DNA from: Halopiger goleimassiliensis
GTDB lineage: Archaea > Halobacteriota > Halobacteria > Halobacteriales > Natrialbaceae
Direction: 5' to 3'
Assembly (NCBI RefSeq): GCF_000455345.1
Contig: NZ_HG315690.1
Location: forward strand, 434,001-498,000
Length of the DNA: 64,000 nucleotides
Made by a program: the position numbers and the translations under genes. Positions 8,487 through 17,258 of this stretch are shown piece by piece. Below the pieces are notes generated by a model that saw only the letters and a list, made by a program, of their open reading frames with translations, made no database searches and had not been told where the DNA came from. Every line of letters starts with the position of its first letter. Position 1 is the first letter of the stretch.

Positions 8487-9542
8487 ATGAGCTTCGTCAT
8501 CGGACGGGGATCCGACGCTGAAGAGGAGCAAGCGGGGCACATCGGTCAGTATCGCGCCCTCGACGGGAGTCGCGGGGCAGATCTCTACCTGGACCTCGAC
8601 GGTCCCCACGCGATGTTGATCGTCGGGAAACGCGGCTACGGGAAGTCGTTCACGCTCGGGGTCGTCGCCGAGGAACTCGCACGCGCACCGGGCGTCGCAC
8701 CCGTAATTATCGATCCGATGGGCGTCTTCTCGACGCTCGCAGAACCCGCGGAGGGGGAACCGGTACCGGTCGAGGTGATCGACGACCCGGCGGTGTCCGC
8801 CGACGTCCTCGACCCACGGTCGTGGTGTTCGCTGCTCGGGCTCTCCCCCGAGAGCGGGGCCGGCAGCCTCGTCTGGGAAGCCGCCCAGCAGACGCGTACC
8901 CTCGAGGAGATGCGCCTCCACGTCGAGGAGAGCGACGCCCCAGGGACGGAGAAACGGTCGGCGACCAACCACATCAACCTCGCGGAGGCCTGGGGCGTCT
9001 TCGATCCCGACGGCCTCGACGCCGCCACGCTCTCGACGTCGGAAATCTCCGTGATCGACGTCTCCGGCCTGGATTCAGCGCCAATGAACGCCGTCTGTCG
9101 GGGCATCGGGGAAGCACTCTATCGGGCGCGGGTCGACGAACGTATCGATCGACTCCCCTGGGTGCTGATCGACGAGGCCCACACGTTCTTCGACGGGGTC
9201 GCACAGGACGCGCTCCACACGATCCTCACACGCGGGCGTGCGCCCGGCGTCAGTCTCGTTCTCGCGACCCAGCGACCGAGCGCCGTCTCCGAGACCGCCA
9301 TCTCGCAGTCGGACGTGTTGATCTCGCATCGCCTGACGGCCGAGGCCGACCTCGAGGCGCTCGACGAGGCCCAGCCGACGTACATGGAGGAGTCGCTGGA
9401 CGAACGACTGCCGACCGAACCCGGCGAGGTCGTCGTCATCGACGACGCGACGGAGACGATCCACGCCGCCCAGATTCGGTTCCGCGATACGCCACACGGC
9501 GGGGGAAGCCCAAGCGCTCGTGAGGTTGCCGGCCTCGAGTAA
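8487..9542 (+). CDS. HerA/DUF87-like ATP-binding protein of the pilus locus
   Basis: 351 residues from the ATG at 8487. It carries Walker A GKRGYGKS (about residues 51-58), preceded by LDLDGPHAMLIV, the Walker B WVLIDEAHTFF, and a sensor-type LVLATQRPSAV. This order is typical of HerA/VirD4-related pumping ATPases. No N-terminal HAS barrel longer than about 40 residues is present, so it is shorter than DNA-end-resection HerA (about 500 residues) and no nurA neighbour is seen. Its place beside pilin-like and coiled-coil genes suggests a role in pilus or surface assembly rather than repair (inference). Confidence 0.78.
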   Translation: MSFVIGRGSDAEEEQAGHIGQYRALDGSRGADLYLDLDGPHAMLIVGKRGYGKSFTLGVVAEELARAPGVAPVIIDPMGVFSTLAEPAEGEPVPVEVIDDPAVSADVLDPRSWCSLLGLSPESGAGSLVWEAAQQTRTLEEMRLHVEESDAPGTEKRSATNHINLAEAWGVFDPDGLDAATLSTSEISVIDVSGLDSAPMNAVCRGIGEALYRARVDERIDRLPWVLIDEAHTFFDGVAQDALHTILTRGRAPGVSLVLATQRPSAVSETAISQSDVLISHRLTAEADLEALDEAQPTYMEESLDERLPTEPGEVVVIDDATETIHAAQIRFRDTPHGGGSPSAREVAGLE

Positions 9543-9597
9543 GCTCCGAGGGGACGATTGACGGTCCAGCACCCGGGAACGCGTTCCACTACTGTCG

Positions 9598-9607
9598 AAA
9601 TTTAAAT
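9598..9607 (+). promoter_or_regulatory. TATA box for the 9631 gene
   Basis: AAATTTAAAT is centred about 28 nt before the ATG at 9631. The surrounding TGT-GAAATTTAAAT-GGA pattern matches the promoter at 3648. Confidence 0.6.
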
Positions 9608-9630
9608 GGGATCGGGCAGGAACCAACGGT

Positions 9631-10278
9631 ATGACTGACATCGATCGCCTCGATCAGCGGCTGTCGGCCGTCGAGCGGGTCGTCGTCGACGGCGACGTTA
9701 CGCTCGAGGAACTCTCGGAGCTGACGGCGCTGAGCGAGGAGGTCTCGGAGCTCGAACGCCGGATCGAGGAGCAGGAGCGTCGGATCGCGGATCTCGAGGC
9801 GTCCGTCCAGTCGATCGAGGGCTACGTCGGCAACGTCCAGTCGATCAACGACGACGTAGAGCGCCAGGCCGCGTCGGCAGTCGCGACGGTCGACCGCCTC
9901 GAGCGCCGCCTCGACAAACTCGAGGTCGAGATCAACGACCTCCAGGGCGGGTTGCTCGAGGAGGAATCCCCGGAGAAAGACGACGAGAGCGACGACGAGG
10001 GGACGGACGAGGAGGGCGACGATTCGACCGACGACGAGGTCTTCCAGTTTGGAACCGGGACCGACCCCACGCCGGAAGAGTCGGTAGCGGAACTCGTCGA
10101 GGAGACGACGGAGTCGGAACCGATCGTCGACGACGGCGTCGATCGCGAGATTTCCTCGGCGAATCAGTCGGCGGTCGCCTCCGCGATCGATGGAGAGTCG
10201 GATCACGGAACCAGTGTCGACGGTGAGGCCGAAGACGAGGAAAGCTTGCTCGATTCGCTGCGCGACCGGCTCTCATGA
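9631..10278 (+). CDS. Coiled-coil protein of the pilus locus (DUF7310-type)
   Basis: 215 residues. Residues 1-115 form a continuous coiled coil with heptads (LEELSELTALSEEVSELERR, then ERRIADLEASV). The C-terminal half is a highly acidic, disordered stretch ending in SLRDRLS. No catalytic motif is present. The layout matches the family I remember as DUF7310, always beside the small anchored DUF7311 protein that follows here with an ATGA overlap. It is probably a cytoplasmic scaffold of the secretion ATPase complex (inference). Confidence 0.7.
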   Translation: MTDIDRLDQRLSAVERVVVDGDVTLEELSELTALSEEVSELERRIEEQERRIADLEASVQSIEGYVGNVQSINDDVERQAASAVATVDRLERRLDKLEVEINDLQGGLLEEESPEKDDESDDEGTDEEGDDSTDDEVFQFGTGTDPTPEESVAELVEETTESEPIVDDGVDREISSANQSAVASAIDGESDHGTSVDGEAEDEESLLDSLRDRLS

Positions 10279-10751
10279 TTCGATACGTCCTGGCGGCGTT
10301 GCTGACGGTCGCGGTGCTGGGACTGGGCTGGATGGCCCTCGATCAGACCGCACCGGAAAACACCGAGCGTGAGCTACAGGCTGCTATTTCGGACATCGAG
10401 GAGGCGGCGATCGACCTCGCGGAACACGAGGAGGTGTCGCCGCCCGAACACCCCGATCCACAGCGGGTCGTCGAGTTCACGATTCCGCCGGACGACCTGA
10501 CGACCGAGGGCGTCTCGCACTTCGAGATCGATCCCGTCGACGAGAACGCCAGCATCGCTCGGTACGTGCTAGACGACGGGACGAGAAGCGAGGAGGTCGT
10601 CGACGAGCGGATCGTCTACTACGAACCGACCGAGAACCGGACGACGGAACTGGGCGGTCGCGGTACGGAACGACTCAGACTGGTACTGCTCGCCGACGAC
10701 CGCGGCGAGCCGGTAGTCGTCGCCCGGCCGAACGAATCCGTCACCGGGTGA
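10275..10751 (+). CDS. Small membrane-anchored protein of the pilus locus (DUF7311-type)
   Basis: 158 residues. A single N-terminal helix (about 3-22, RYVLAALLTVAVLGLGWMAL) anchors an exterior domain that starts with an acidic helix (AAISDIEEAAIDLAEHEE). Strands with FTIPPDDL and RLVLLADD follow. The N-terminus has the look of a class III pseudopilin or a simple signal anchor. It overlaps the coiled-coil gene by 4 bases. The next gene, the secretion ATPase, has its own TATA box 76 bases downstream. The role is unknown; the context places it in pilus assembly. Confidence 0.68.
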   Translation: MIRYVLAALLTVAVLGLGWMALDQTAPENTERELQAAISDIEEAAIDLAEHEEVSPPEHPDPQRVVEFTIPPDDLTTEGVSHFEIDPVDENASIARYVLDDGTRSEEVVDERIVYYEPTENRTTELGGRGTERLRLVLLADDRGEPVVVARPNESVTG

Positions 10752-10826
10752 CCGGTGATCGGCCGTCCCGTCAGTCTCTCGAGCCACCAGCACCGACGCA
10801 GGCGTCGGTTTTCTTCCCCTCGTACA

Positions 10827-10834
10827 ATTTTAAA
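10827..10834 (+). promoter_or_regulatory. TATA box for the secretion ATPase gene
   Basis: ATTTTAAA is centred about 28 nt before the ATG at 10859, the third of four similar leaderless promoters in the pilus locus. Confidence 0.58.
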
Positions 10835-10858
10835 CCAGAGGACGAAACCAGATAGAGT

Positions 10859-12784
10859 ATGTCAACGGACGGGGCCGAGAGTACGGTTCAGCAGGTCCTC
10901 TCGGGGATCGGCCTCGACAGGCTGCTCGGCGATTCGGCGTCGGAGGGAGCGTGTGACTGCGATCTCGAGTTCGAAGATCGAACGCTCCTGGTCGACGCCG
11001 CCGACTGTAGCGGCGACCTCGTCGAGTCGCCGGACTGTCGCCAGTCGGTCGTCGAGAAGCTCGCGGACCGGGACGCGAACGCCATCGTCGTCTTCTCCAA
11101 CGGACTGAAGTACCGGTACGATCGCGAAGAGACGGCGTTTCTGGGCGCAGCGGGTCGGTTCGTCGAGCTACTCGGGAGCAGAGACGAGGTCCTCGCACGC
11201 GACGTCGCTCGAGATCCGATCGAGTCGTCGGCAGGTCTGGAGACCCGGGTCGACGAAATCGGCGACATCGCCATCGAGTCGGGGCTCCTGGACGCGGTCG
11301 AGGGGGTCTCGTCGTACACGGACGTGATGTCACCCCGCGTCGGTCTCGAGATCGCGAACTACTTCATCGAGCGCTCGATCGATGACTCGACGCGGCTGGT
11401 CGACGTGCGCGAACTCGAGACCGGGAGTACGACCAGGGTGTACGAACGGGACAACGAGTTGCCGCTGTACGAACTCGACATCGTCGACCTCTCGCTGACG
11501 CCCGAGGAGCGAACGCTGATCATCGACGGCTACGAGGCGATCGCCGAGGGATGGGTCGAGGGCGACCGCGCCCCTTCCCGCGCGATCGAGTTTGCCTCGG
11601 ACGAACCGGTCGATCCGACGCTGACGACGGTACTCGAGAAACACACCGAGGGCTACGGCATCCTCGAGGACCTGTTCGCCGATCCGGCGGTCACCGACGT
11701 CTACGTCACGTCGCCGGTGACGGCGAACCCCCTGCGAGTCGAACTCGACGGTGAGGCGATGGAGACGAACGTCCACCTCACCGAGACCGGGGCGAAGGCA
11801 CTCGCCTCCCGGGTGCGTCGGACCAGCGGCCGGGCGTTCTCCCGGGCGAAGCCGACGGTCGACGCGACGGCGTCGCTGGCCAACGGTCGCGGCTTGCGTA
11901 TCGCGGGCGTCACGGATCCGGTCGCCGACGGGACGGCGTTTGCCTTCCGCGAACAGTCCGACGATCGGTTCACGATACCCGGTCTCGTGGCCAACGGGAC
12001 CATGCCGGCGGAGGTCGCCGGCTTCCTCTCGACGGCCATCGAACGCAACGCGGCGGCGTTGATCGCGGGGACCCGGGGGGCCGGGAAGACGACGTTGCTC
12101 GGAACGCTCCTCTACGAGGTTACGCCCGACACGCGGACGGTCATCATCGAGGACACGCCGGAACTCCCCGTCGATCCCCTCCAGTCGGTCGGTCGCGACG
12201 TGCAAGCGCTGCGGACTGGGACCAGTGACGGACCCGAAATTTCGCCCGCCGACGCCCTGCGGACGGCACTCCGACTCGGCGACGGCGCGCTCGTCGTCGG
12301 TGAGATCCGCGGCGAGGAGGCGCGGGTCCTTTACGAGGCGATGCGCGTCGGTGCGAACGCAAACGCCGTGCTCGGGACGATTCACGGCGACGGCGCTGAC
12401 GAGGTGTACGAACGCGTCGTCTCCGACCTGAAGGTCGAACCCTCGTCGTTCGGTGCGACGGACCTCGTCGTGACCGTGCAGGCCTACGCGACGCCGGAGG
12501 GACGGAAACGCCGCGTCGCCCGCATCGAAGAGGTGCTGGGCGACGGCGACGACATCTGGTTCGAACCGCTGTACGAACTCGACGGCCGAACCGCCGCGGC
12601 CACGGGCCGGATCGACCGCGGTGAGAGTCGGTTCGTCCACTCGATCGCCGGGCCGACGGAGGAGTACGCCGACGTCCGCGAAGCCATTAGCAGGCGGACC
12701 GAACGGATACGGACGCTCGCAGAGGACGGACGAACGTCTCCCGAAGAAGTGGCCGCGGCGTACGCCGATCGGGTGGAGAGGTGA
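10859..12784 (+). CDS. Type II/IV secretion (pilus assembly) ATPase, PilB/TadA/VirB11 family
   Basis: 641 residues. It should power pilin polymerisation at the inner face of the membrane. The catalytic domain holds Walker A GTRGAGKT (about 403-410), the Asp box IIEDTPELP, the Walker B-like GDGALVVGEIRGEE (about 475) and the His box GTIHGDGADEV. The N-terminal domain contains the four Cys residues 32, 34, 50 and 60, which could bind zinc; this is unusual compared with bacterial TadA. The gene is followed after 6 bases by the TadC-like gene, the normal ATPase-platform pair of archaeal type IV pili. Confidence 0.92.
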   Translation: MSTDGAESTVQQVLSGIGLDRLLGDSASEGACDCDLEFEDRTLLVDAADCSGDLVESPDCRQSVVEKLADRDANAIVVFSNGLKYRYDREETAFLGAAGRFVELLGSRDEVLARDVARDPIESSAGLETRVDEIGDIAIESGLLDAVEGVSSYTDVMSPRVGLEIANYFIERSIDDSTRLVDVRELETGSTTRVYERDNELPLYELDIVDLSLTPEERTLIIDGYEAIAEGWVEGDRAPSRAIEFASDEPVDPTLTTVLEKHTEGYGILEDLFADPAVTDVYVTSPVTANPLRVELDGEAMETNVHLTETGAKALASRVRRTSGRAFSRAKPTVDATASLANGRGLRIAGVTDPVADGTAFAFREQSDDRFTIPGLVANGTMPAEVAGFLSTAIERNAAALIAGTRGAGKTTLLGTLLYEVTPDTRTVIIEDTPELPVDPLQSVGRDVQALRTGTSDGPEISPADALRTALRLGDGALVVGEIRGEEARVLYEAMRVGANANAVLGTIHGDGADEVYERVVSDLKVEPSSFGATDLVVTVQAYATPEGRKRRVARIEEVLGDGDDIWFEPLYELDGRTAAATGRIDRGESRFVHSIAGPTEEYADVREAISRRTERIRTLAEDGRTSPEEVAAAYADRVER

Positions 12785-12790
12785 CGGATC

Positions 12791-14521
12791 GTGTCGCTGT
12801 TGGCCACTACGATCCGTGGTCTCGCCGGCCTCTACCCCTACGAGGTGGAGGCGAGCCGCGAACTCGTCGACTCGGTCCAGTTCGTCGACGCGCCCTACGA
12901 CGCCGAGACCGTCGTCAGGGCCGGATACGGGGCGGGGCTGATCGGTGCGCTCGTTCCGCTTCCGCTGATCTGGCTAGACGTCCCCCTCGTCTTCATCGCC
13001 GTCCTCGTGATAACCGCCTCGCTCGCGTCGATCCACGCCGTTCACTCCTGGCCCCACCTCCAGGCCGCGTTCCGTCGGACCGAAGCGTTGGGTGATACGC
13101 CGAACCTCATCGGCCGTGCCGTGTTGCGCATGCAGATCCAGCCCTCGCTCGAGAACGCGATCCGATTCGCCGCAGAGACGGGTGAAGGACCGCTCTCACG
13201 AAGCCTCGGTGCACACTTCAACCGTGCAAAAGGGACGCCACACGCCGGGTTGCTGTCGTTCGCCGAGGAGTGGTCCGAGTACTTCCCGGCGCTGCGCCGG
13301 TCCTCGACCCTGTTGGCGACCGCACAGGACGCCCCCGAAGGCGAACGTGCCCGGACGCTCGATCGCGCCCTCTCGGCGATTCTCGACGGGACGCGCAACC
13401 AGATGGCGGAGTTCACGTCGGCGATTCGGGCACCGACGACGATGCTGTTCGCGTTCGGTATCCTGTTGCCGATGGCGCTGATTGCCGTCGTACCGATCAT
13501 TCCGGTGACCGGCGTCACCCTCAACATCTGGATGTTCGTGTTGCTCTACAATATCGTGTTGCCGGGAGTACTCATCGCGGCGTCGCTGTGGCTGCTCGTG
13601 CGCCGCCCGGTCGCGTTCCCGCCGCCGAAGATCGACCGGAATCACCCCGAACTGCCCGACCGACTCTGGCTCCGTGCCGGCTGGGGCGTTCTCGCCGGGG
13701 CCATCGTCTACGTCGTCGTGAAACTGTACGGTCCCGCCTACCTCGCCGAGGTCACCGCGTTCGGTACCGGCGTCGGGGCCGCGTTGCTCGCCATCTACAG
13801 TCCCATCCTCGAGTTGCGCCACTACGTCCGCGACGTCGAGGAGAACCTCACCGACGCGCTCTATATCGTCGGTCGGCAGGTCGCCGAGGGCGAATCCGTC
13901 GAGTCCGCGATCGACCTGGCCGCCGAACGCGTCCCGAACGAGACCGGAGAGGTGTTCGAACACGCGGCTGGGGTCCAGAAACGCCTGCACACGAGCGTCG
14001 AGGAGGCGTTCCTCGGCACGTACGGGGCGCTTCGGAACATCCCGAGCCAGCGGGCCCGTAGCATGGCAGCACTGTTGGCGATCGCCGGCGAGGAAGGCAA
14101 ACCCGCCGGTCGAGCCATCGTCTCGATGGCCGACCACCTCGAGGAGCTCGAAGACGTCGAGGCCGAAACCAAACGAGCGCTGGTCCGCGTGACGAGTACG
14201 CTCGACAACACTGCGGCCTATTTCGGTCCGATGGTCGGCGGTGCGACCGTCGCCATGGCCGATATGATGTCGACCGAGAACTTCGAGACGCTCGAGGGCT
14301 TCGAGGAGGCGACGACGCTCTCGACCGATCATCTCGGTATCGTCGTCGCCATCTACCTGATCATGCTCGTCTGCATCCTGATCCCGCTGTCGTACGCGCT
14401 TCGCCACGGGATGGATCGAACGCTGTTTGGCTACCACGTCGGCCGCGGACTGGTGTCGGCGATGGTGCTGTTCGTCCTGACGGTCGGCCTGATCGAAATC
14501 GCGCTGGTCGAACCGATCTGA
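12791..14521 (+). CDS. TadC/PilC-like pilus platform membrane protein
   Basis: 576 residues starting at a GTG 6 bases after the ATPase stop. It contains two T2SSF-type halves, each with a cytoplasmic helical bundle (TRNQMAEFTSAIRAPTTMLF in the first; RALVRVTSTLDNTAAYFGPM in the second) followed by hydrophobic helix pairs. About nine membrane segments can be seen, the last ending LIEIALVEPI. The double-F-domain size is normal for archaeal PilC/FlaJ proteins. It forms the membrane platform on which the ATPase at 10859 works. Confidence 0.9.
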   Translation: MSLLATTIRGLAGLYPYEVEASRELVDSVQFVDAPYDAETVVRAGYGAGLIGALVPLPLIWLDVPLVFIAVLVITASLASIHAVHSWPHLQAAFRRTEALGDTPNLIGRAVLRMQIQPSLENAIRFAAETGEGPLSRSLGAHFNRAKGTPHAGLLSFAEEWSEYFPALRRSSTLLATAQDAPEGERARTLDRALSAILDGTRNQMAEFTSAIRAPTTMLFAFGILLPMALIAVVPIIPVTGVTLNIWMFVLLYNIVLPGVLIAASLWLLVRRPVAFPPPKIDRNHPELPDRLWLRAGWGVLAGAIVYVVVKLYGPAYLAEVTAFGTGVGAALLAIYSPILELRHYVRDVEENLTDALYIVGRQVAEGESVESAIDLAAERVPNETGEVFEHAAGVQKRLHTSVEEAFLGTYGALRNIPSQRARSMAALLAIAGEEGKPAGRAIVSMADHLEELEDVEAETKRALVRVTSTLDNTAAYFGPMVGGATVAMADMMSTENFETLEGFEEATTLSTDHLGIVVAIYLIMLVCILIPLSYALRHGMDRTLFGYHVGRGLVSAMVLFVLTVGLIEIALVEPI

Positions 14522-14666
14522 TCCCGATTTCCGGGCCGCTCTCGAGGATCGCCGACGGACATCGTCTCACGAGAAAGGAACGGCGCGGGCTTTTCGTGCG
14601 TCGGTTGGCGACGCCAGTCGTAGCGCCATTCGATGCTCGGACGAGGACGTTAATTCACCTGTGTAT

Positions 14667-14675
14667 CTTTAAATA
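14667..14675 (+). promoter_or_regulatory. TATA box for the pseudopilin operon
   Basis: CTTTAAATA is centred about 26 nt before the ATG at 14697. It should drive the four overlapping pseudopilin-like genes 14697-20380. Confidence 0.58.
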
Positions 14676-14696
14676 CTAACGAGTAGCAATCACGAT

Positions 14697-15749
14697 ATGG
14701 ACTTCGAGGCTCCGGTAGACGCCTGGTACGTCTTGGTGGCGGTGATGATCATCACCACCGCACTCGCCGGGATCGTACTGGGCCTTCCCTCGGCTCCGCC
14801 GCCGGACGCCCAGCAGACCGCAAACGCCATCGAGGGAACAACCAGCAGCGAGTACGCCGCTAGCTCGTCCTACGAGCACGATGCGGAGACCGTGACCATC
14901 AACCGGAAGACGATCACGATGGAGAACGATCACGGGACCGCTCACGCGAGTTTCGGCTACGGCACTGTCGTCCCCGTCAACGGGTACGAACGCCTCGAGA
15001 ACCTCACCTACGGCGCGTCGTTCGAGGACGAATACGAGGCGGAACTCCAGGACGGGGACACGCACGCGTTCGCGGTGTTCGAAGACGAGGTCGAAACCGC
15101 TTACGAGGAGAATACCGACGAGGAACTCGTCGCCGACGGCACGCTTCAGGCCCGCAAGGTCACGGTCGACTCCGGAATCGACGAACTCGAGCCGCTCGAA
15201 GAGAGTATCACGGTCGAAGTAGCGGAGACGTGGGAACCTGCGATCAACAAAATTCCTGGGTGGGACCCAGACGAGTTCATCGGCGCGGTCAGGATAGCGT
15301 ACGACGGAGTCGAAGACAGGCAGATAAGCGCCGATATAGAGGGAGACCACCGGCTCCAAGATACATTCCCGTCTGTGATCCCTGATCAGTTCCTCCCCTC
15401 TCCCGATGATCTGGACGAAACTGAACAGCTACAGGCTAACAATGCTGGATACGACTCGGAAACAGTCGAAACCAAATCTGAGGGGTTTACGATCGAGACA
15501 ACGGTCCTTGGCCAGGATTTTTACGCCGAATCCAAGCAGCCTGCCGAAGATCCGGTTGAGTTCGACATCCGCGTTTCCGATCCAGCCGGAGAGCTGCCGA
15601 CCGAAACGGTGGACCTAGAACTCGAGCACGATGAGGGTTCGAAAACGTGGGAAAACGAGATCGAACGCGAGATGGACTTCGACCACGACCATCCGGCGAT
15701 CGGGCTCAACGACGGAGGGAACTACTATGTCACGCTCGTCAAAGTCTAG
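14697..15749 (+). CDS. Anchored exterior pilus-locus protein (DUF7283-type)
   Basis: 350 residues. One N-terminal helix (about 8-31, AWYVLVAVMIITTALAGIVL) is followed by PSAPPPDAQQTANAI, a motif I associate with the family DUF7283 (from memory), then an exterior domain of strands with a HAFAVFEDEVE element. The gene segment coding for the C-terminal half (about 15240-15640) is noticeably richer in A+T than the start. That pattern is also seen in the other exterior domains of this locus. The gene overlaps the next start by 23 bases. It is probably a minor pseudopilin or an assembly partner. Confidence 0.72.
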   Translation: MDFEAPVDAWYVLVAVMIITTALAGIVLGLPSAPPPDAQQTANAIEGTTSSEYAASSSYEHDAETVTINRKTITMENDHGTAHASFGYGTVVPVNGYERLENLTYGASFEDEYEAELQDGDTHAFAVFEDEVETAYEENTDEELVADGTLQARKVTVDSGIDELEPLEESITVEVAETWEPAINKIPGWDPDEFIGAVRIAYDGVEDRQISADIEGDHRLQDTFPSVIPDQFLPSPDDLDETEQLQANNAGYDSETVETKSEGFTIETTVLGQDFYAESKQPAEDPVEFDIRVSDPAGELPTETVDLELEHDEGSKTWENEIEREMDFDHDHPAIGLNDGGNYYVTLVKV

Positions 15750-16221
15750 GGGACAGACCGAACCCCTCGCGGCGATCCTGGCGGTCTCTATCTTCGTCAT
15801 CGCCCTGGGCATGTACGTGATGGCGACACAGCCGTTGTTACCGGGTTCTAGTGACGAAGCGACCGCCGATCAGACGATCGACCGGATCTGGAACGACGTG
15901 GAAGAAGACGGCATCTTCCACGCGTACCCAGGCTCCGACGACATCTCCGACCTGGTCGAGCACGAGTCGATCCCCGGTGGATCGTCCGTGTACGTTTCTG
16001 TAACCGCGATCGAGAACGGTGCGGAACGAACCGTCGACGAGGCTGCGTTCCCGTCGGGCTATGCCTCGGACACGAGCCAGAGCGACATTACCGAACTCGA
16101 GCAGTACATCGCCGACGAGGGCACCCCCGACGACGCCAGCGTGGCGACGCGCTCGATTCCGGTTGCCGTCGAGAGCCGTGCAGACGTTCGCTCCGGAACC
16201 CTCCGGGTGGAAGTATGGTAA
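15727..16221 (+). CDS. Pseudopilin-like protein (DUF7285-type)
   Basis: 164 residues. The chosen ATG at 15727 lies inside the end of the previous gene; the longer frame from 15631 would add an Arg-rich tail without sense. RGQTEPLAAILAVSIFVIAL gives a pilin-like polar-hydrophobic junction and a single helix (about 12-35). The rest is a small exterior domain. The TEPLAA start of the helix is typical of the haloarchaeal family I recall as DUF7285. It overlaps the next gene by 7 bases. Confidence 0.72.
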   Translation: MSRSSKSRGQTEPLAAILAVSIFVIALGMYVMATQPLLPGSSDEATADQTIDRIWNDVEEDGIFHAYPGSDDISDLVEHESIPGGSSVYVSVTAIENGAERTVDEAAFPSGYASDTSQSDITELEQYIADEGTPDDASVATRSIPVAVESRADVRSGTLRVEVW

Positions 16222-17258
16222 CACGCGATCGAGCCATCTCGACGGTGATGGACGTCTGCCTGGCGCTGCTGATCATCAGCGCGAGCGTGATGCTCGTCGG
16301 GATGTACCTCCACGACGACGAGGAGTCGATCGAAGGCGACCGCGGTGATCAGGCGCTGGAGACCCTGTCCGGATCGACGGTGACGATCACGTACAATCTC
16401 GACGCGCCCAACGAGTCCGGCCACGCTGCGACTGACAGCGACAATTACGACCTCCCCGATAATCTGGAGCCGGAAAACGTCGGGGAACTCTACAATATCA
16501 CTACTTACGGCTCGGCGGCCGATCTGCTCGGGGAGGCGGCCCTCTCGAACCTCCGGATCGACGGGACCGAACTGTTCGCCTACGGTCACGAGGTCGAGCG
16601 ATCAGTCGAAGCGGCGATTCAGGGTCGACTGGTCGGCAGCGAGGGGAACGTCTACGCCGTCGCGACCTGGGAACCCTACGAGGGTGCCGGGATCAACGGT
16701 ACCGCAACCGCCGGGAGCCGACCGCCGTCGACGGCCGACGTCTCGAGTGCCACGATGGAAGTCTCGACCGACATTCCGGCACTCGATCCCCGGTCGCTGG
16801 CTAACTCCCTCTTACAGAATCCAGCGAGTCGGCCCGACGCCGAAGACGGATTCGACTTCGTCGGTCGGGATATCGCTGCGGCGATGGTCGAGGGCTATTT
16901 CCCGGCCACCCAGAGCCAGTATACCCTCGAGTCGACGCTCTCGGAGAATCCGGCGACGCTGTACAACTATCGACAGATGGCTGACGTAGCAGGCGTCGAT
17001 ATCGAGTCGGAACTTACAGGGACGCTTCCCGACGCTACCGAGGCGAACGAGAAACTTCGCGGTGATCCCGGTGCGGACGGGCTGGCCCCCATTATCGCAG
17101 ACGACCTGCGCAACAGTACGGCCGGAGAGAAACTGGAGGCGGCTATTGACGACTTCGGCAACAATCCGACGCCGGCCGAACGGGACGAACTCGAAGCGCT
17201 GTGCGAAGAACTCTTCGAACCCGAAACGATCGAAATTACCGTCCAGACCTGGGACTAA
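16215..17258 (+). CDS. Pseudopilin-like protein (DUF7284-type)
   Basis: 347 residues. TRDRAISTVMDVCLALLIISASVML gives a pilin-like leader plus H-domain (residues about 6-30), matching the family I know as DUF7284. The exterior domain is long and acidic. It has a conserved-looking region around YNYRQMADVAGVDIE and ends in a TWD strand. Its stop overlaps the next ATG as TAATG, so the large pseudopilin downstream is probably translated by coupling. Confidence 0.72.
   Translation: MVTRDRAISTVMDVCLALLIISASVMLVGMYLHDDEESIEGDRGDQALETLSGSTVTITYNLDAPNESGHAATDSDNYDLPDNLEPENVGELYNITTYGSAADLLGEAALSNLRIDGTELFAYGHEVERSVEAAIQGRLVGSEGNVYAVATWEPYEGAGINGTATAGSRPPSTADVSSATMEVSTDIPALDPRSLANSLLQNPASRPDAEDGFDFVGRDIAAAMVEGYFPATQSQYTLESTLSENPATLYNYRQMADVAGVDIESELTGTLPDATEANEKLRGDPGADGLAPIIADDLRNSTAGEKLEAAIDDFGNNPTPAERDELEALCEELFEPETIEITVQTWD

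Noticed and set aside
8487-9542. HerA-NurA DNA end-resection gene
   Set aside because: The protein is shorter than HerA, there is no nurA, mre11 or rad50 nearby, and it lies in a pilus locus.
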